A stretch of DNA of 14,618 nt from JBQCEE01 sp051960575 (GCF_051960575.1 NZ_JBQCEE010000380.1:1-14618), one strand, 5' to 3'. Positions 5,662-13,639 are shown, counted from the stretch's first letter. Numbers and translations: made by a program. The notes: generated by a model from the letters alone, not told the origin.

Positions 5662-8600
5662 ATGCCGGACACGACGCCGACACCCGGGACGCCGGGGTAC
5701 GAGGCGCTGCCGCCCCACGTCGACCTGCCCCAGCTCGACCACGGGGTCATCGACTTCTGGCGCGACCGCGACGTCTTCCGCCGCAGCCTCGAGCAGACCG
5801 CCGGCGGCCCGAGTTTCACCTTCTACGAGGGGCCCCCGACGGCGAACGGCATGCCCGGCACGCACCACGTCGAGGCCCGCGTCTTCAAGGACGTCTTCCC
5901 GCGGTTCAAGACGATGAAGGGCTACTCGGTGCCCCGCATCGCCGGCTGGGACTGTCACGGCCTGCCGGTGGAGCTCGCCGTCGAGAAGGAGCTCGGGTTC
6001 ACCGGCAAGCCCGACATCGAGGCCTACGGCATCGCCGAGTTCAACGCGAAGTGCCGCGAGAACGTCCAGCGGCACGTCGACGCGTTCGAGCGGATGAGCG
6101 AGCGCATGGGCTACTGGGCCGACTACGAGAACGCCTACTGGACGATGCGTCCCGACTTCGTCGAGTCGGTGTGGTGGGCGCTGAAGCAGATCTTCGACAA
6201 GGGCCTGCTCGTCGAGGACTACCGCGTCGCGCCGTACTGCCCGCGGTGCGGCACGACGCTCTCGGACCACGAGGTGGCGCAGGGCTACGAGGAGGTCACC
6301 GACCCGTCGGTGTACGTGCGGTTCCCGCTCACCTCCGGTCCGTGGGCGGGCAAGGCCGACCTGCTGGTCTGGACGACCACGCCGTGGACGCTCGTGTCGA
6401 ACACCGCCGTCGCGGTGAACCCGGCCGTCGACTACGTCGTCGCGCGCACCGGCGAGCACACGCTCGTCGTCGCTCAACCGCTGTTGAGCAAGGTGCTGGG
6501 CGACGACACCGAGGTGCTGGCCACGCTGCGCGGTACCGAGCTCGAACGCTGGACCTACCGGCGTCCGTTCGACTTCGTGCCGTTCCCGACCGAGGCGCAC
6601 TTCGTCGTGCTCGCCGACTACGTCACGACCGACGACGGTTCGGGTCTGGTGCACCAGTCGCCGGCGTTCGGCGCCGAGGACATGGCGGTCTGCAAGGCCT
6701 ACGACCTGCCGGTGGTGAAGCCGGTGCTCGACGACGGGCACTTCGCCGCCGACGTCCCGCTCGTGGGCGGGCAGTTCTTCAAGGACGCCGACGCCGCCCT
6801 CGTTGCCGACCTGCGCTCGCGCGACCTGCTGTTCCGGCACCTGCCGTACACGCACGCGTACCCGCACTGCTGGCGGTGCCACACGCCGCTCATGTACTAC
6901 GCGCTGCCGTCCTGGTACATCCGCACGACCGCGATCAAGGACAGGCTGCTCGCCGAGAACGAGGCCACCAACTGGTTCCCGGCGACGATCAAGCACGGTC
7001 GTTTCGGCGACTGGCTGAACAACAACATCGACTGGGCGCTGTCGCGTGACCGCTACTGGGGCACCCCGCTGCCCGTGTGGCGCAACGACGAGGACCCGTC
7101 GCGCATGGTGTGTGTCGGCTCGCTCGCCGAGCTCGAGGAGCTCTCGGGCGTCGCGCTCGACGACCCGCACCGGCCGATGGTCGACGACGTGACGTTCACC
7201 CTGCCCGGCGAGACCGGCACCTACCGCCGGGTGCCGCAGGTGATCGACGCGTGGTTCGACAGCGGCTCCATGCCGTTCGGCCAGTGGGGCGCGCCCTACC
7301 GGCACGACGAGGAGTTCCGGCAGGCCTACCCGGCCGACTTCATCTGCGAGGCGATCGACCAGACCCGCGGGTGGTTCTACTCGCTCATGGCCGTCGCGAC
7401 GCTGGTGTTCGACCGGTCGAGCTACCGCAACGTGCTCTGCCTCGGGCACATCCTGGCCGAGGACGGCCGGAAGATGAGCAAGCACCTCGGCAACATCCTC
7501 GAGCCGATCCCGCTGATGGACCGGCACGGCGCCGACGCGCTGCGCTGGTTCATGCTCTGCGCCGGCTCGCCGTGGTCGGGTCGCCGCGTCGGACACAAGG
7601 TGCTCGACGAGATCGCGTCCAAGGTGATCAGGACGTACTGGTCGGTGGCGTCGTTCCAGTCGCTCTACGCCCGGGCCAACGACTGGACGCCCGGCGCCGG
7701 TGCGGGCGAGCGTACCGAGCTCGACCGGTGGGCACTGTCGGAGGCGCACCGGCTCGCGGCCGAGGTCGACGACGCGCTCGAGGCGTACGACACCGCGCGC
7801 GCCGGCAAGGCGATCGCGGCCTTCATCGACGACCTGTCGAACTGGTACGTGCGCCGGTCGCGCCGCCGGTTCTGGGACGGCGACCCGGCCGCGCTCGGCA
7901 CGCTGCACGAGTGCCTGCACCTGCTGACGCTGCTCATGGCGCCGTTCGTGCCGTTCGTGACCGAGCGGGTCTGGGGCGCGCTGTTCGCCGGCCGCGACGG
8001 GCAACCGGACTCGGTGCACCTGGCGAACTGGCCCAAGGCCGACACCTCGCTGGTCGACGAGTCGCTCTCACGTGACGTCGCGCTCGTGCGCCGGCTGGTC
8101 GAGCTCGGACGCGCCGCGCGGGCCGACTCGAAGGTCGAGACCCGCCAGCCGCTGGCCCGGGCCCTGGTCTCGGCGCCGGGCTGGGCCGACGTGCCCGAGT
8201 CGTTGCGCGCCGAGGTGCGCGACGAGCTCAACGTCGTCGAGCTGGCGGTGCTGGCCGACGCCGAGGAGCTCGTCGAGGTGACGCTGAAGCCGAACTTCCG
8301 CGCGCTCGGCAAGGTGTTCGGCAAGCGCACGCAGCAGGTCGCGAACCTCGTCACGGCCGCACCGGTCGACGAGTTCGTGGCGCGCTACCGCGCGGGCACG
8401 GCGAGCGTCGAGCTGGACGGCGAGACGCTCCCGCTGAGCGGGGACGTGGTCGTGATCGCCGAGACGCCGCGCTCGGGCTGGGCCGTCGCGTCCGCCGGGG
8501 CCGAGACGGTCGCGCTTGACCTCGAGCTGACGCACGAGCTGCGGCTGGCCGGGCTGTTCCGCAAGGTGGTGCGCCAGGTGCAGGACGCGCGGAAGAACGC

Positions 8601-8808
8601 CGGGCTCGAGGTCACCGACCGGATCGAGCTGGCGTGGCGGGTCGGCGGCTCACCGGAGCCCGCGCAGGCGATCCGTGCCCACGCCGACGCGCTCGCCGGC
8701 GAGGTGCTGGCGACGTCCGTCCAGGAGGGGGGACCGGCCGACGCGTCCGGCTGGTTCGCGACCGAGGACGAGGACCTCGGCCTGCACCTCTGGCTGCGCA
8801 AGGCCTGA
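5662..8808 (+). CDS. ileS: Isoleucyl-tRNA synthetase
   Basis: This cytosolic class I aminoacyl-tRNA synthetase charges tRNA-Ile with isoleucine and edits misactivated valine. The 1048-residue product has GPPTANGMPGTHH, in which GTHH (66-69) is the HIGH motif. WDCHGLPVE and the CPRCG zinc-like motif of the catalytic insertion follow, then the CP1 editing domain with WTTTPWTL at about 237. The KMSKH catalytic loop is at 604-608, and a helical anticodon-binding domain lies C-terminal to it. GTHH together with KMSKHLGN marks the eukaryote-like type found in actinobacteria, a type associated with low mupirocin sensitivity in other bacteria. The ATG at 5662 follows GAGGAG by 8 bases. The frame stays open far upstream, but that stretch is the T-box and the antisense of traR/dksA. 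It is the only plus-strand gene here, divergent from the DksA-type gene and convergent with the ten-module gene. Confidence 0.98.
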   Translation: MPDTTPTPGTPGYEALPPHVDLPQLDHGVIDFWRDRDVFRRSLEQTAGGPSFTFYEGPPTANGMPGTHHVEARVFKDVFPRFKTMKGYSVPRIAGWDCHGLPVELAVEKELGFTGKPDIEAYGIAEFNAKCRENVQRHVDAFERMSERMGYWADYENAYWTMRPDFVESVWWALKQIFDKGLLVEDYRVAPYCPRCGTTLSDHEVAQGYEEVTDPSVYVRFPLTSGPWAGKADLLVWTTTPWTLVSNTAVAVNPAVDYVVARTGEHTLVVAQPLLSKVLGDDTEVLATLRGTELERWTYRRPFDFVPFPTEAHFVVLADYVTTDDGSGLVHQSPAFGAEDMAVCKAYDLPVVKPVLDDGHFAADVPLVGGQFFKDADAALVADLRSRDLLFRHLPYTHAYPHCWRCHTPLMYYALPSWYIRTTAIKDRLLAENEATNWFPATIKHGRFGDWLNNNIDWALSRDRYWGTPLPVWRNDEDPSRMVCVGSLAELEELSGVALDDPHRPMVDDVTFTLPGETGTYRRVPQVIDAWFDSGSMPFGQWGAPYRHDEEFRQAYPADFICEAIDQTRGWFYSLMAVATLVFDRSSYRNVLCLGHILAEDGRKMSKHLGNILEPIPLMDRHGADALRWFMLCAGSPWSGRRVGHKVLDEIASKVIRTYWSVASFQSLYARANDWTPGAGAGERTELDRWALSEAHRLAAEVDDALEAYDTARAGKAIAAFIDDLSNWYVRRSRRRFWDGDPAALGTLHECLHLLTLLMAPFVPFVTERVWGALFAGRDGQPDSVHLANWPKADTSLVDESLSRDVALVRRLVELGRAARADSKVETRQPLARALVSAPGWADVPESLRAEVRDELNVVELAVLADAEELVEVTLKPNFRALGKVFGKRTQQVANLVTAAPVDEFVARYRAGTASVELDGETLPLSGDVVVIAETPRSGWAVASAGAETVALDLELTHELRLAGLFRKVVRQVQDARKNAGLEVTDRIELAWRVGGSPEPAQAIRAHADALAGEVLATSVQEGGPADASGWFATEDEDLGLHLWLRKA

Positions 8809-8840
8809 CCCCCGCCCCGACCCATCCGATGATCTCGGGC

Positions 8841-8878
8841 GTGACGGATCTCGGATCTGGTGACGGATCTCGGATCTG
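8841..8878. repeat. Two adjacent 19-bp direct repeats
   Basis: GTGACGGATCTCGGATCTG occurs at 8841-8859 and again, without spacer, at 8860-8878. The second copy is also most of the left arm of the hairpin that follows. Confidence 0.9.
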
Positions 8879-8920
8879 GTGACGGCAGAAACTGCCGTCA
8901 CCGGATCCGAGATCCGTCAC
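8860..8920. terminator. 29-bp-stem hairpin downstream of ileS
   Basis: The left arm (8860-8888) pairs with the right arm (8892-8920) over 29 bp with a single T-G mismatch, a G-U wobble in plus-strand RNA. The loop is only AAA. The centre is TGACGGCAGAAACTGCCGTCA minus one end base. No T-run follows. It lies 51 bp after the ileS stop in a convergent intergenic region, so a bidirectional, U-less actinobacterial-type terminator or a REP-like palindrome are the likely readings. Confidence 0.7.
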
Positions 8921-9005
8921 GCGCGGAGGAACCCGTCACGACCTGCCATGGCGGCCGATTCCGCCGGGACGCCCGGGGCCGGCCTGCGGCGATCCGCTCC
9001 GAAGA

Positions 9006-9051
9006 TGATCTCGGCCGGAGGCACACCCTGGTGTGCTTCCGGCCGAGATCA
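9006..9051. terminator. 21-bp-stem hairpin at the 3' end of the ten-module gene
   Basis: The arms at 9006-9026 (TGATCTCGGCCGGAGGCACAC minus its last base shown) and 9031-9051 pair over 21 bp with one G-T wobble and a CCTG loop. It begins 14 bases beyond the stop codon of the minus-strand ten-module gene. It most likely terminates that gene, and may also stop read-through from ileS. There is no T-run on either side. Confidence 0.65.
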
Positions 9052-9065
9052 CGACTGCAGCCGGG

Positions 9066-11765
9066 TCAGCTGCCCGGGGTGCAGATCGAGCAGGGCTTGA
9101 AGCCCTCCTCGATCGCCTGCTCGCGGGCGACCTCACGGGTCGCCACGCCCTTGACGATCACGCAGTCGGCGCGGTGGTAGCGCGGGCGGCCGTCGACGAC
9201 GAACACCTGTGCCGCGGGCTCCGCACCCGCCGGCGCGCTCGGCTGCACCGGCGCGGCGGCTGCCGGCGCCGCTGCCTCGGGCGCTGCCGGGGCCTCGGAC
9301 GCGGCCGGGACCTCGGGCGCCGCGGTGGCCTCGGTGGCCTCGGGCGCCGCGGTGGCGGTCGCGACGGGCTCGGCCGCCTCCTCGACGGCAGCCGGCTGCT
9401 GCTCGACCGCGGCCGGCGCCTCGGACACCGCGGCCTCGTGCTCCGGGGTCGCGGACTCGTCGGCCGTCGTCTCGGTCACGGCGGCCTCGGCGATCGGTTC
9501 CGCGTCAGGATGCGGGGCCGGGGCCTCGGCGATGGCCGTGGCGTCGGCTGCGGCGGGCGGCGGTGTCAGGTCGACGGACGCGGCGGGCGCCTCCGGCTCG
9601 ACCGGAGCGACCGACCCGGTCCCCGCCGGGCTCTCGGCGGCCGGAGCCTCGGCGGCCGAGGCCTCGACGGGCGCCGCTGCCGGGGCCTCGGCGGGCGCCG
9701 CGGCTGCTTCGGCCGACGCCGCGGCGTCGGTCGACGAGCCGAGGCAGACGTCGCAGCGCTGGAAGCCGTCCTCGGTCGCCTGCGCGTACGGGATCGCGAT
9801 GGCCGACTCGCCGGCGATCCGGCTGCAGCCCTGTGCGTGGTAGAGCGGCTGGCCGTCGACCACCCACACCTGGTCGTGCCCGGTGGCGGCGGCCGGCGGC
9901 AGCTCGGCGGCGCGCAACGACTCGTCGGCGGCGAGCGCCTCGTCGGCGTCCGCACCGGTCGGGCGGCAGAACCCGCAGGGCTGGAACCCGTCCTCGGTCG
10001 CCTGGCTCAGCGGGATCGCGATCGCCTCGGCGCCCGCGATGCGCACGCAACCCTGGCGGTGGAAGTTGAGGTACCCGTCGACGACCCAGACGGTGTCCTC
10101 GTCCGCCCCGGTCGCCGCGGCTGCGGGCCGCTGGGGGTCGGCCGGCGCCACCGCACCGTCGGTCGTGGCGGCCGGACCGGCCGCAGGGGTCTCCGCCGTA
10201 CCACCGGAGCAGACCGTGCACGGCGCGAAGCCGAGCTCGATCGCCTCCTGCAGCGGCAGCGGCTCGGCCGGCAGTCCGGTGAGGGTCGGGCAGCCCTGCT
10301 GGTGGTAGTGCGCGTAGCCGTCGACGACCCACGCCTGCTCGACCGCGGCGCCGGCGGCCGGCTCGGCCGGCGGGGTGCGGTCGGCGTGCGCGGCCTCGCC
10401 GCCGTCGGGCGTGCAGACGGTGCAGGGCCGGAACCCGTCGCCGACAGCCTGCGTGCGTGGGATCGCCACGGTCGCCTGGCCGGTCAGCGTGCTGCAGTCG
10501 GCCCGATGGTAGTCCGGCTTGCCGTCGACGACGACGACCTCGTCGGCCCCGATCACGGGCCCGGCGGACGACGCCGGCACGGCCGGCGGCTCGGCGGCGG
10601 GCGCCTCGGTCACCGGCGCGCTGTCCTGGGCGGGCGCAACGTCCTTCGTGGCGGTCTCGGCCGGTTGCGCCGCGGCGCCGTAGTGGGCGCAGGCGGTGAA
10701 GCCGTCCTCGGTCGCCTGGTCGAGCGGGATCGCGACGGCGGCCTTGCCGATCAGGTCGCGGCAGCCCTCGGGGTGGTACTGCGGCTCGCCGTCGACGACC
10801 CAGACGGCGTCCGGGCGCAGGGCGGGCACGGTCGGGGTGCTGTCCGTCCCGCCGGTCGCCGGGCGGCACTCGCCGCAGGGGGCGAAGCCGTCCTCGACCG
10901 CCTGGCTGCGCGGGATGGCGATCGCGTCCTCGCCGGAGAGCCGCCGGCACCCGGTCACGTGGTACTCGGGCTTGCCGTCGACCACCAGCACGGTGTCGCT
11001 GTCGGTCACGGCGGCGGCCGGCGCGCTCGGCGGCGCGACCGGCGGCGCGACCGTCGCCGCGGCCGGCTCGGCGGCCGCGGGCGGGGTGTCGACGACCGCG
11101 GCCGTGGGGCGGCAGACGACGCACGGCTGGAAGCCGTCCTCGACCGCCTGGTCGAAGGGCACCTCGATGTCCTGCTTGCCGGCCAGGGTCGTGCAGGCGC
11201 GGCGGTGGTAGTCGGGCTCGCCGTCGACCACCCACACCGAGGCGGTGCCGGTGGTGTGCGCGCCGTTGCCGTTGCCGTTGATGCTCGCCGGCGCGGTGAA
11301 CGCCTGCTCGAACGACCCGCGGCCGCCGGTCGCGGCCGGCGCCGACGCCGTCGCGCCGATGCAGAGGCGGCACGCGGTGAAGCCGTCCTCGACGGCCTGC
11401 TGCAGGGGGATGCCGATCTCGGCCTTGCCGACCAGTGCGACACAGCCGGCGGAGTGGTAGTCGGGGAAGCCGTCGACGACGAGCACCGTGCCGCTCGCGG
11501 CCGGCGCGGCCGACGCGTCGGCGGGCGGCACCGAGGGCACCGACGGTGCCGCGGCGGCGAGCTCGAGGCTGCAGACCCCGCAGGGCGTGAAGCCGTCCTC
11601 GGTCGCCTGGCCGAGCGGGATCTCGAACAGCTCGTCCCGCGAGCGTCCCGACAGCACGCGGCACGACGGCCCGACGTGATAGTCCGGCGCGCCGTCGACG
11701 ACCCAGACGGAGGAGAGGGACGTCACGGTGACGGCGGGTGACGACGGTGAGGTGTCAGTGCTCAC
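9066..11765 (-). CDS. Ten-module His/Cys (predicted zinc-binding) repeat protein
   Basis: I do not recognise a characterised homologue. The 899-residue product contains ten copies of a module, nine of 42 residues and one of 46, at about 20-65, 94-135, 177-218, 259-300, 321-362, 410-451, 478-519, 559-600, 633-674 and 854-895. Each reads VWVVDGxPxYHxxxC, then a Gly and an IPxxQA, then EDGFxPCxxC. The invariant His, Cys and CxxC would make a four-ligand metal site resembling Ada-type or nuclease-associated YHxxxC...PCxxC modules. All 29 Cys residues lie in modules. Module 5 ends CxxY, so one ligand is lost. The linkers are Ala/Pro/Glu-rich, 20-47 residues long, except for 179 residues before the last module. 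There is no signal peptide or membrane segment, so the protein should be cytosolic. The GTG at 11765 is chosen for its AGGAGG 7 bases upstream. The gene lies downstream of divIVA after a 333-bp gap. Confidence 0.9.
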   Translation of the reverse strand: MSTDTSPSSPAVTVTSLSSVWVVDGAPDYHVGPSCRVLSGRSRDELFEIPLGQATEDGFTPCGVCSLELAAAAPSVPSVPPADASAAPAASGTVLVVDGFPDYHSAGCVALVGKAEIGIPLQQAVEDGFTACRLCIGATASAPAATGGRGSFEQAFTAPASINGNGNGAHTTGTASVWVVDGEPDYHRRACTTLAGKQDIEVPFDQAVEDGFQPCVVCRPTAAVVDTPPAAAEPAAATVAPPVAPPSAPAAAVTDSDTVLVVDGKPEYHVTGCRRLSGEDAIAIPRSQAVEDGFAPCGECRPATGGTDSTPTVPALRPDAVWVVDGEPQYHPEGCRDLIGKAAVAIPLDQATEDGFTACAHYGAAAQPAETATKDVAPAQDSAPVTEAPAAEPPAVPASSAGPVIGADEVVVVDGKPDYHRADCSTLTGQATVAIPRTQAVGDGFRPCTVCTPDGGEAAHADRTPPAEPAAGAAVEQAWVVDGYAHYHQQGCPTLTGLPAEPLPLQEAIELGFAPCTVCSGGTAETPAAGPAATTDGAVAPADPQRPAAAATGADEDTVWVVDGYLNFHRQGCVRIAGAEAIAIPLSQATEDGFQPCGFCRPTGADADEALAADESLRAAELPPAAATGHDQVWVVDGQPLYHAQGCSRIAGESAIAIPYAQATEDGFQRCDVCLGSSTDAAASAEAAAAPAEAPAAAPVEASAAEAPAAESPAGTGSVAPVEPEAPAASVDLTPPPAAADATAIAEAPAPHPDAEPIAEAAVTETTADESATPEHEAAVSEAPAAVEQQPAAVEEAAEPVATATAAPEATEATAAPEVPAASEAPAAPEAAAPAAAAPVQPSAPAGAEPAAQVFVVDGRPRYHRADCVIVKGVATREVAREQAIEEGFKPCSICTPGS

Positions 11766-11772
11766 GGTCGGA

Positions 11773-11778
11773 CCTCCT
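11773..11778 (-). promoter_or_regulatory. Perfect ribosome binding site of the ten-module gene
   Basis: AGGAGG on the minus strand lies 7 bases before the GTG at 11765. It decides the start against the upstream ATG at 11795, which would place this site inside the coding sequence. Confidence 0.8.
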
Positions 11779-11900
11779 GCGGGACTGTCCGGCACGGGGG
11801 CCGGATGTGCGGGGCGAGACGGATGGTGCGGCTGGGACGTCGGCGCGGAGCGACAGCACGACCGTCACCCCGCACGCACGAACGACGCGACGATCTTGAT

Positions 11901-11928
11901 CGTGCTCGACGCCGGCGCGTCGAGCACG
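11901..11928. terminator. 12-bp perfect inverted repeat downstream of divIVA
   Basis: CGTGCTCGACGC (11901-11912) and GCGTCGAGCACG (11917-11928) form a perfect 12-bp stem with a CGGC loop. The adjoining CGATCTTGATCG is a second, smaller palindrome. It lies 170 bases after the divIVA stop and about 135 bases before the next start, so it could be a terminator or a regulator-binding site. Confidence 0.5.
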
Positions 11929-12098
11929 CACGTGGCCGCCGCGCCGAACTGGACAACGACCGACATGACGGAAGGTCACCATCCGAGACGGACGGTACGC
12001 GCTCGTCCCACGCCGCGCCTCCCCGGGACCGGGATCACCCGGCCGGTGTGCTGGACGCGTGCGGGCGGCCATCGGCGCCGTCGATCGGGCCCGGTCGC

Positions 12099-13229
12099 TC
12101 AGCTCGAGCCGGCGTCGGCGTGCTGCTCGTCGCCGGCGTGCCCCTCGGCGTCGGTGTGCCCCGAGTCCTCGGCGGCGGCGTCGCCGCCGGACGCCGCGAC
12201 CGCGGCCGCGTCCCCCGCGTCGGCGCCGCGGTCGGCACCCGAGCCCACGAGCTCGCGCAGCTGCCCCTCCAGGTACTCCTTGAGTCGGCTGCGGTACTCG
12301 CGCTCGAACACCCGGAGCTCCTCGATGCGTCGCTCGAGGTCGGTCTTGCGCTGCTCGACGTCGGCCGTGATGCTCGCCGCCCGCTGCTCCGCGGCGGACA
12401 CCGTCTGCTGCGCCTTGGACGAGCTCTCCTCGTCCAGCTGCCGGGCGCGCTGCTCGGCCTCGCTCACCTGCTGCGTCGAGCGCTGCTCGGCGTCGGACAG
12501 CGTCGTGCGCGCGCGGGCGTCGGCGTCGGCGATGGTCTGCTCGGCCTGGGCGTTCGCGGCAGCGATCGTCTGCTCGGCCTGCCGGTTGGCCTCGGTCGTG
12601 GTCGTCTCGGCCGTCGTGCGCGCCTCGGCGAGCAGCCGGTCGGCCTCGGCCTTCGACTGCTCGAGGTGCTGGTCGGCCGTCTGCTGCGCGAGGGCGAGGA
12701 TGGCCACGGCCTGCTGGGCGTGCTCGCCGGGCGCGCCGGTCGCGACGGGTGCCTGCGCGGGCGCGGTCGCGCGCGCCTGCTCGAGCGCGGCGCGGGCCTC
12801 GGCCAGCTGCTGCTCGAGCTGGGCGACCTGCTGCTGCAGACCGGCGGCCTGCTCCTGCAGCTGGGCGTTCTGCTGCTGGGCCTGGACGACCTGCTGCTGC
12901 ACCTCGGCGATGCCGTCCTGGCCGGACGAGCTGCTGGCGAAGGCCTTCTCGAGCTCGGCGATCTGCGCGCGCAGGCGGTCGTTCTCCTCGCGCGCGGCGG
13001 CGAGGTCGGCGGCCGAGGCGTCACCGCCGGCCTTGCCGAGGTCGACAGCACCGCCGCCGGCGCCACTGCCGAGGCGGACGCGCAGGTCGGTGTTCTCCTC
13101 GATCAGCCGCGAGAGCTCGACCTCGACGATGTCGAGGAACTGGTCGACCTCTTCCTCGTCGTAGCCCCGCTTGCCGATCGGCGGCTTCTTGAAGGCCACG
13201 TTGTGGACCTCGGCGGGGGTCAGCGGCAT
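12099..13229 (-). CDS. divIVA: DivIVA/Wag31 polar growth coiled-coil protein
   Basis: DivIVA marks curved membrane at poles and septa and, in actinobacteria, directs polar cell-wall growth. The 376-residue product begins with the typical membrane-binding N-terminus (MPLTPAEVHNVAFKKPP, then RGYDEEEVDQFLD). A short Gly-rich break near 54-66 is followed by Gln/Ala/Glu-rich coiled coil for most of residues 77-325. A final conserved helix (RVFEREYRSRLKEYLEGQL) precedes a disordered Asp/His/Gly-rich acidic tail of about 50 residues. The Ala- and Gln-rich coiled coil is longer than in Firmicutes DivIVA, as expected for actinobacteria. The ATG at 13229 is preceded by AAGGTGA at a normal distance. The gene is part of the sepF-yggT-divIVA block. 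The acidic, His-containing tail is the variable part and has no known role. Confidence 0.95.
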   Translation of the reverse strand: MPLTPAEVHNVAFKKPPIGKRGYDEEEVDQFLDIVEVELSRLIEENTDLRVRLGSGAGGGAVDLGKAGGDASAADLAAAREENDRLRAQIAELEKAFASSSSGQDGIAEVQQQVVQAQQQNAQLQEQAAGLQQQVAQLEQQLAEARAALEQARATAPAQAPVATGAPGEHAQQAVAILALAQQTADQHLEQSKAEADRLLAEARTTAETTTTEANRQAEQTIAAANAQAEQTIADADARARTTLSDAEQRSTQQVSEAEQRARQLDEESSSKAQQTVSAAEQRAASITADVEQRKTDLERRIEELRVFEREYRSRLKEYLEGQLRELVGSGADRGADAGDAAAVAASGGDAAAEDSGHTDAEGHAGDEQHADAGSS

Positions 13230-13295
13230 GTCGTCACCTTCTGTGCTCGGCGAGGTCGAGGCGCGAACACCGGCGGCGCCTCGTGCGCAAGCATC

Positions 13296-13595
13296 CTACG
13301 GGGCGGGGTGCGACAGGTCGCCAGTGACCGCCTGCAGGATGATCACGATGATCAGCACGATGAAGTAGCTCATGTCGAGGCTGACGTTGCCCAGCTGCAG
13401 CGGCGGGATGACGCGCCGCAGCGCGCGGATGGGCGGGTCGGTGAGCATGTACACCAGCTCGAAGCCGACGGCCGCCGTGCCCGCGGGGCGCCACGACCGG
13501 GCGAACTGCCGCGTCCAGTCGACGATGAGGCGCGCCAGCAGCAGGAGGAAGTAGACATGCAGGGCGTACCACACGACACCCCACAGCACTGTCAT
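13296..13595 (-). CDS. yggT: YggT family membrane protein
   Basis: This is a 99-residue integral membrane protein of the YggT family, which sits between sepF and divIVA in many Gram-positive genomes. It has been linked to division and osmotic or membrane homeostasis without a defined biochemical activity. Two hydrophobic segments are visible: about 3-26 (LWGVVWYALHVYFLLLLARL) and about 74-91 (MSYFIVLIIVIILQAV). Between them is the family motif TDPPIRALRRVIPP (about 52-65). The ATG at 13595 has AGGAGG 8 bases upstream. The gap to divIVA is 66 bases. The family is firmly recognised; the role is inferred from its neighbours. Confidence 0.93.
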   Translation of the reverse strand: MTVLWGVVWYALHVYFLLLLARLIVDWTRQFARSWRPAGTAAVGFELVYMLTDPPIRALRRVIPPLQLGNVSLDMSYFIVLIIVIILQAVTGDLSHPAP

Positions 13596-13639
13596 GGCGG
13601 AGTCCTCCTGTCCGAGCCGTGCCCCTCACAGACGACAAC

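Larger units (their letters stand above)
11766..12098. other. Intergenic region between divIVA and the ten-module gene
   Basis: No credible gene is seen in these 333 bases. Open frames on both strands are Arg-rich shadows. The region holds a 12-bp perfect inverted repeat (11901-11928) next to the smaller palindrome CGATCTTGATCG (11891-11902), and the AGGAGG site of the downstream gene. It probably contains the terminator of divIVA and a promoter for the ten-module gene, but no clear -10/-35 pair stands out. Confidence 0.6.

Noticed and set aside
4024..8019. 1331-codon minus-strand open frame opposite ileS and the traR/dksA gene
   Set aside because: It is antisense to clearly conserved IleRS sequence and has no recognisable motif. 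Third-position GC bias keeps the frame open.
8921..9005. A small gene or RNA between the two hairpins
   Set aside because: No start with a ribosome binding site, no further structure and no recognisable motif were seen in these 85 bases.
9033..11741. 902-codon plus-strand open frame opposite the ten-module gene
   Set aside because: It is Arg/Gly/Leu-rich antisense of the repeat gene. The minus-strand frame has conserved His/Cys modules and a perfect ribosome binding site, so the long opposite frame is a GC-bias shadow.
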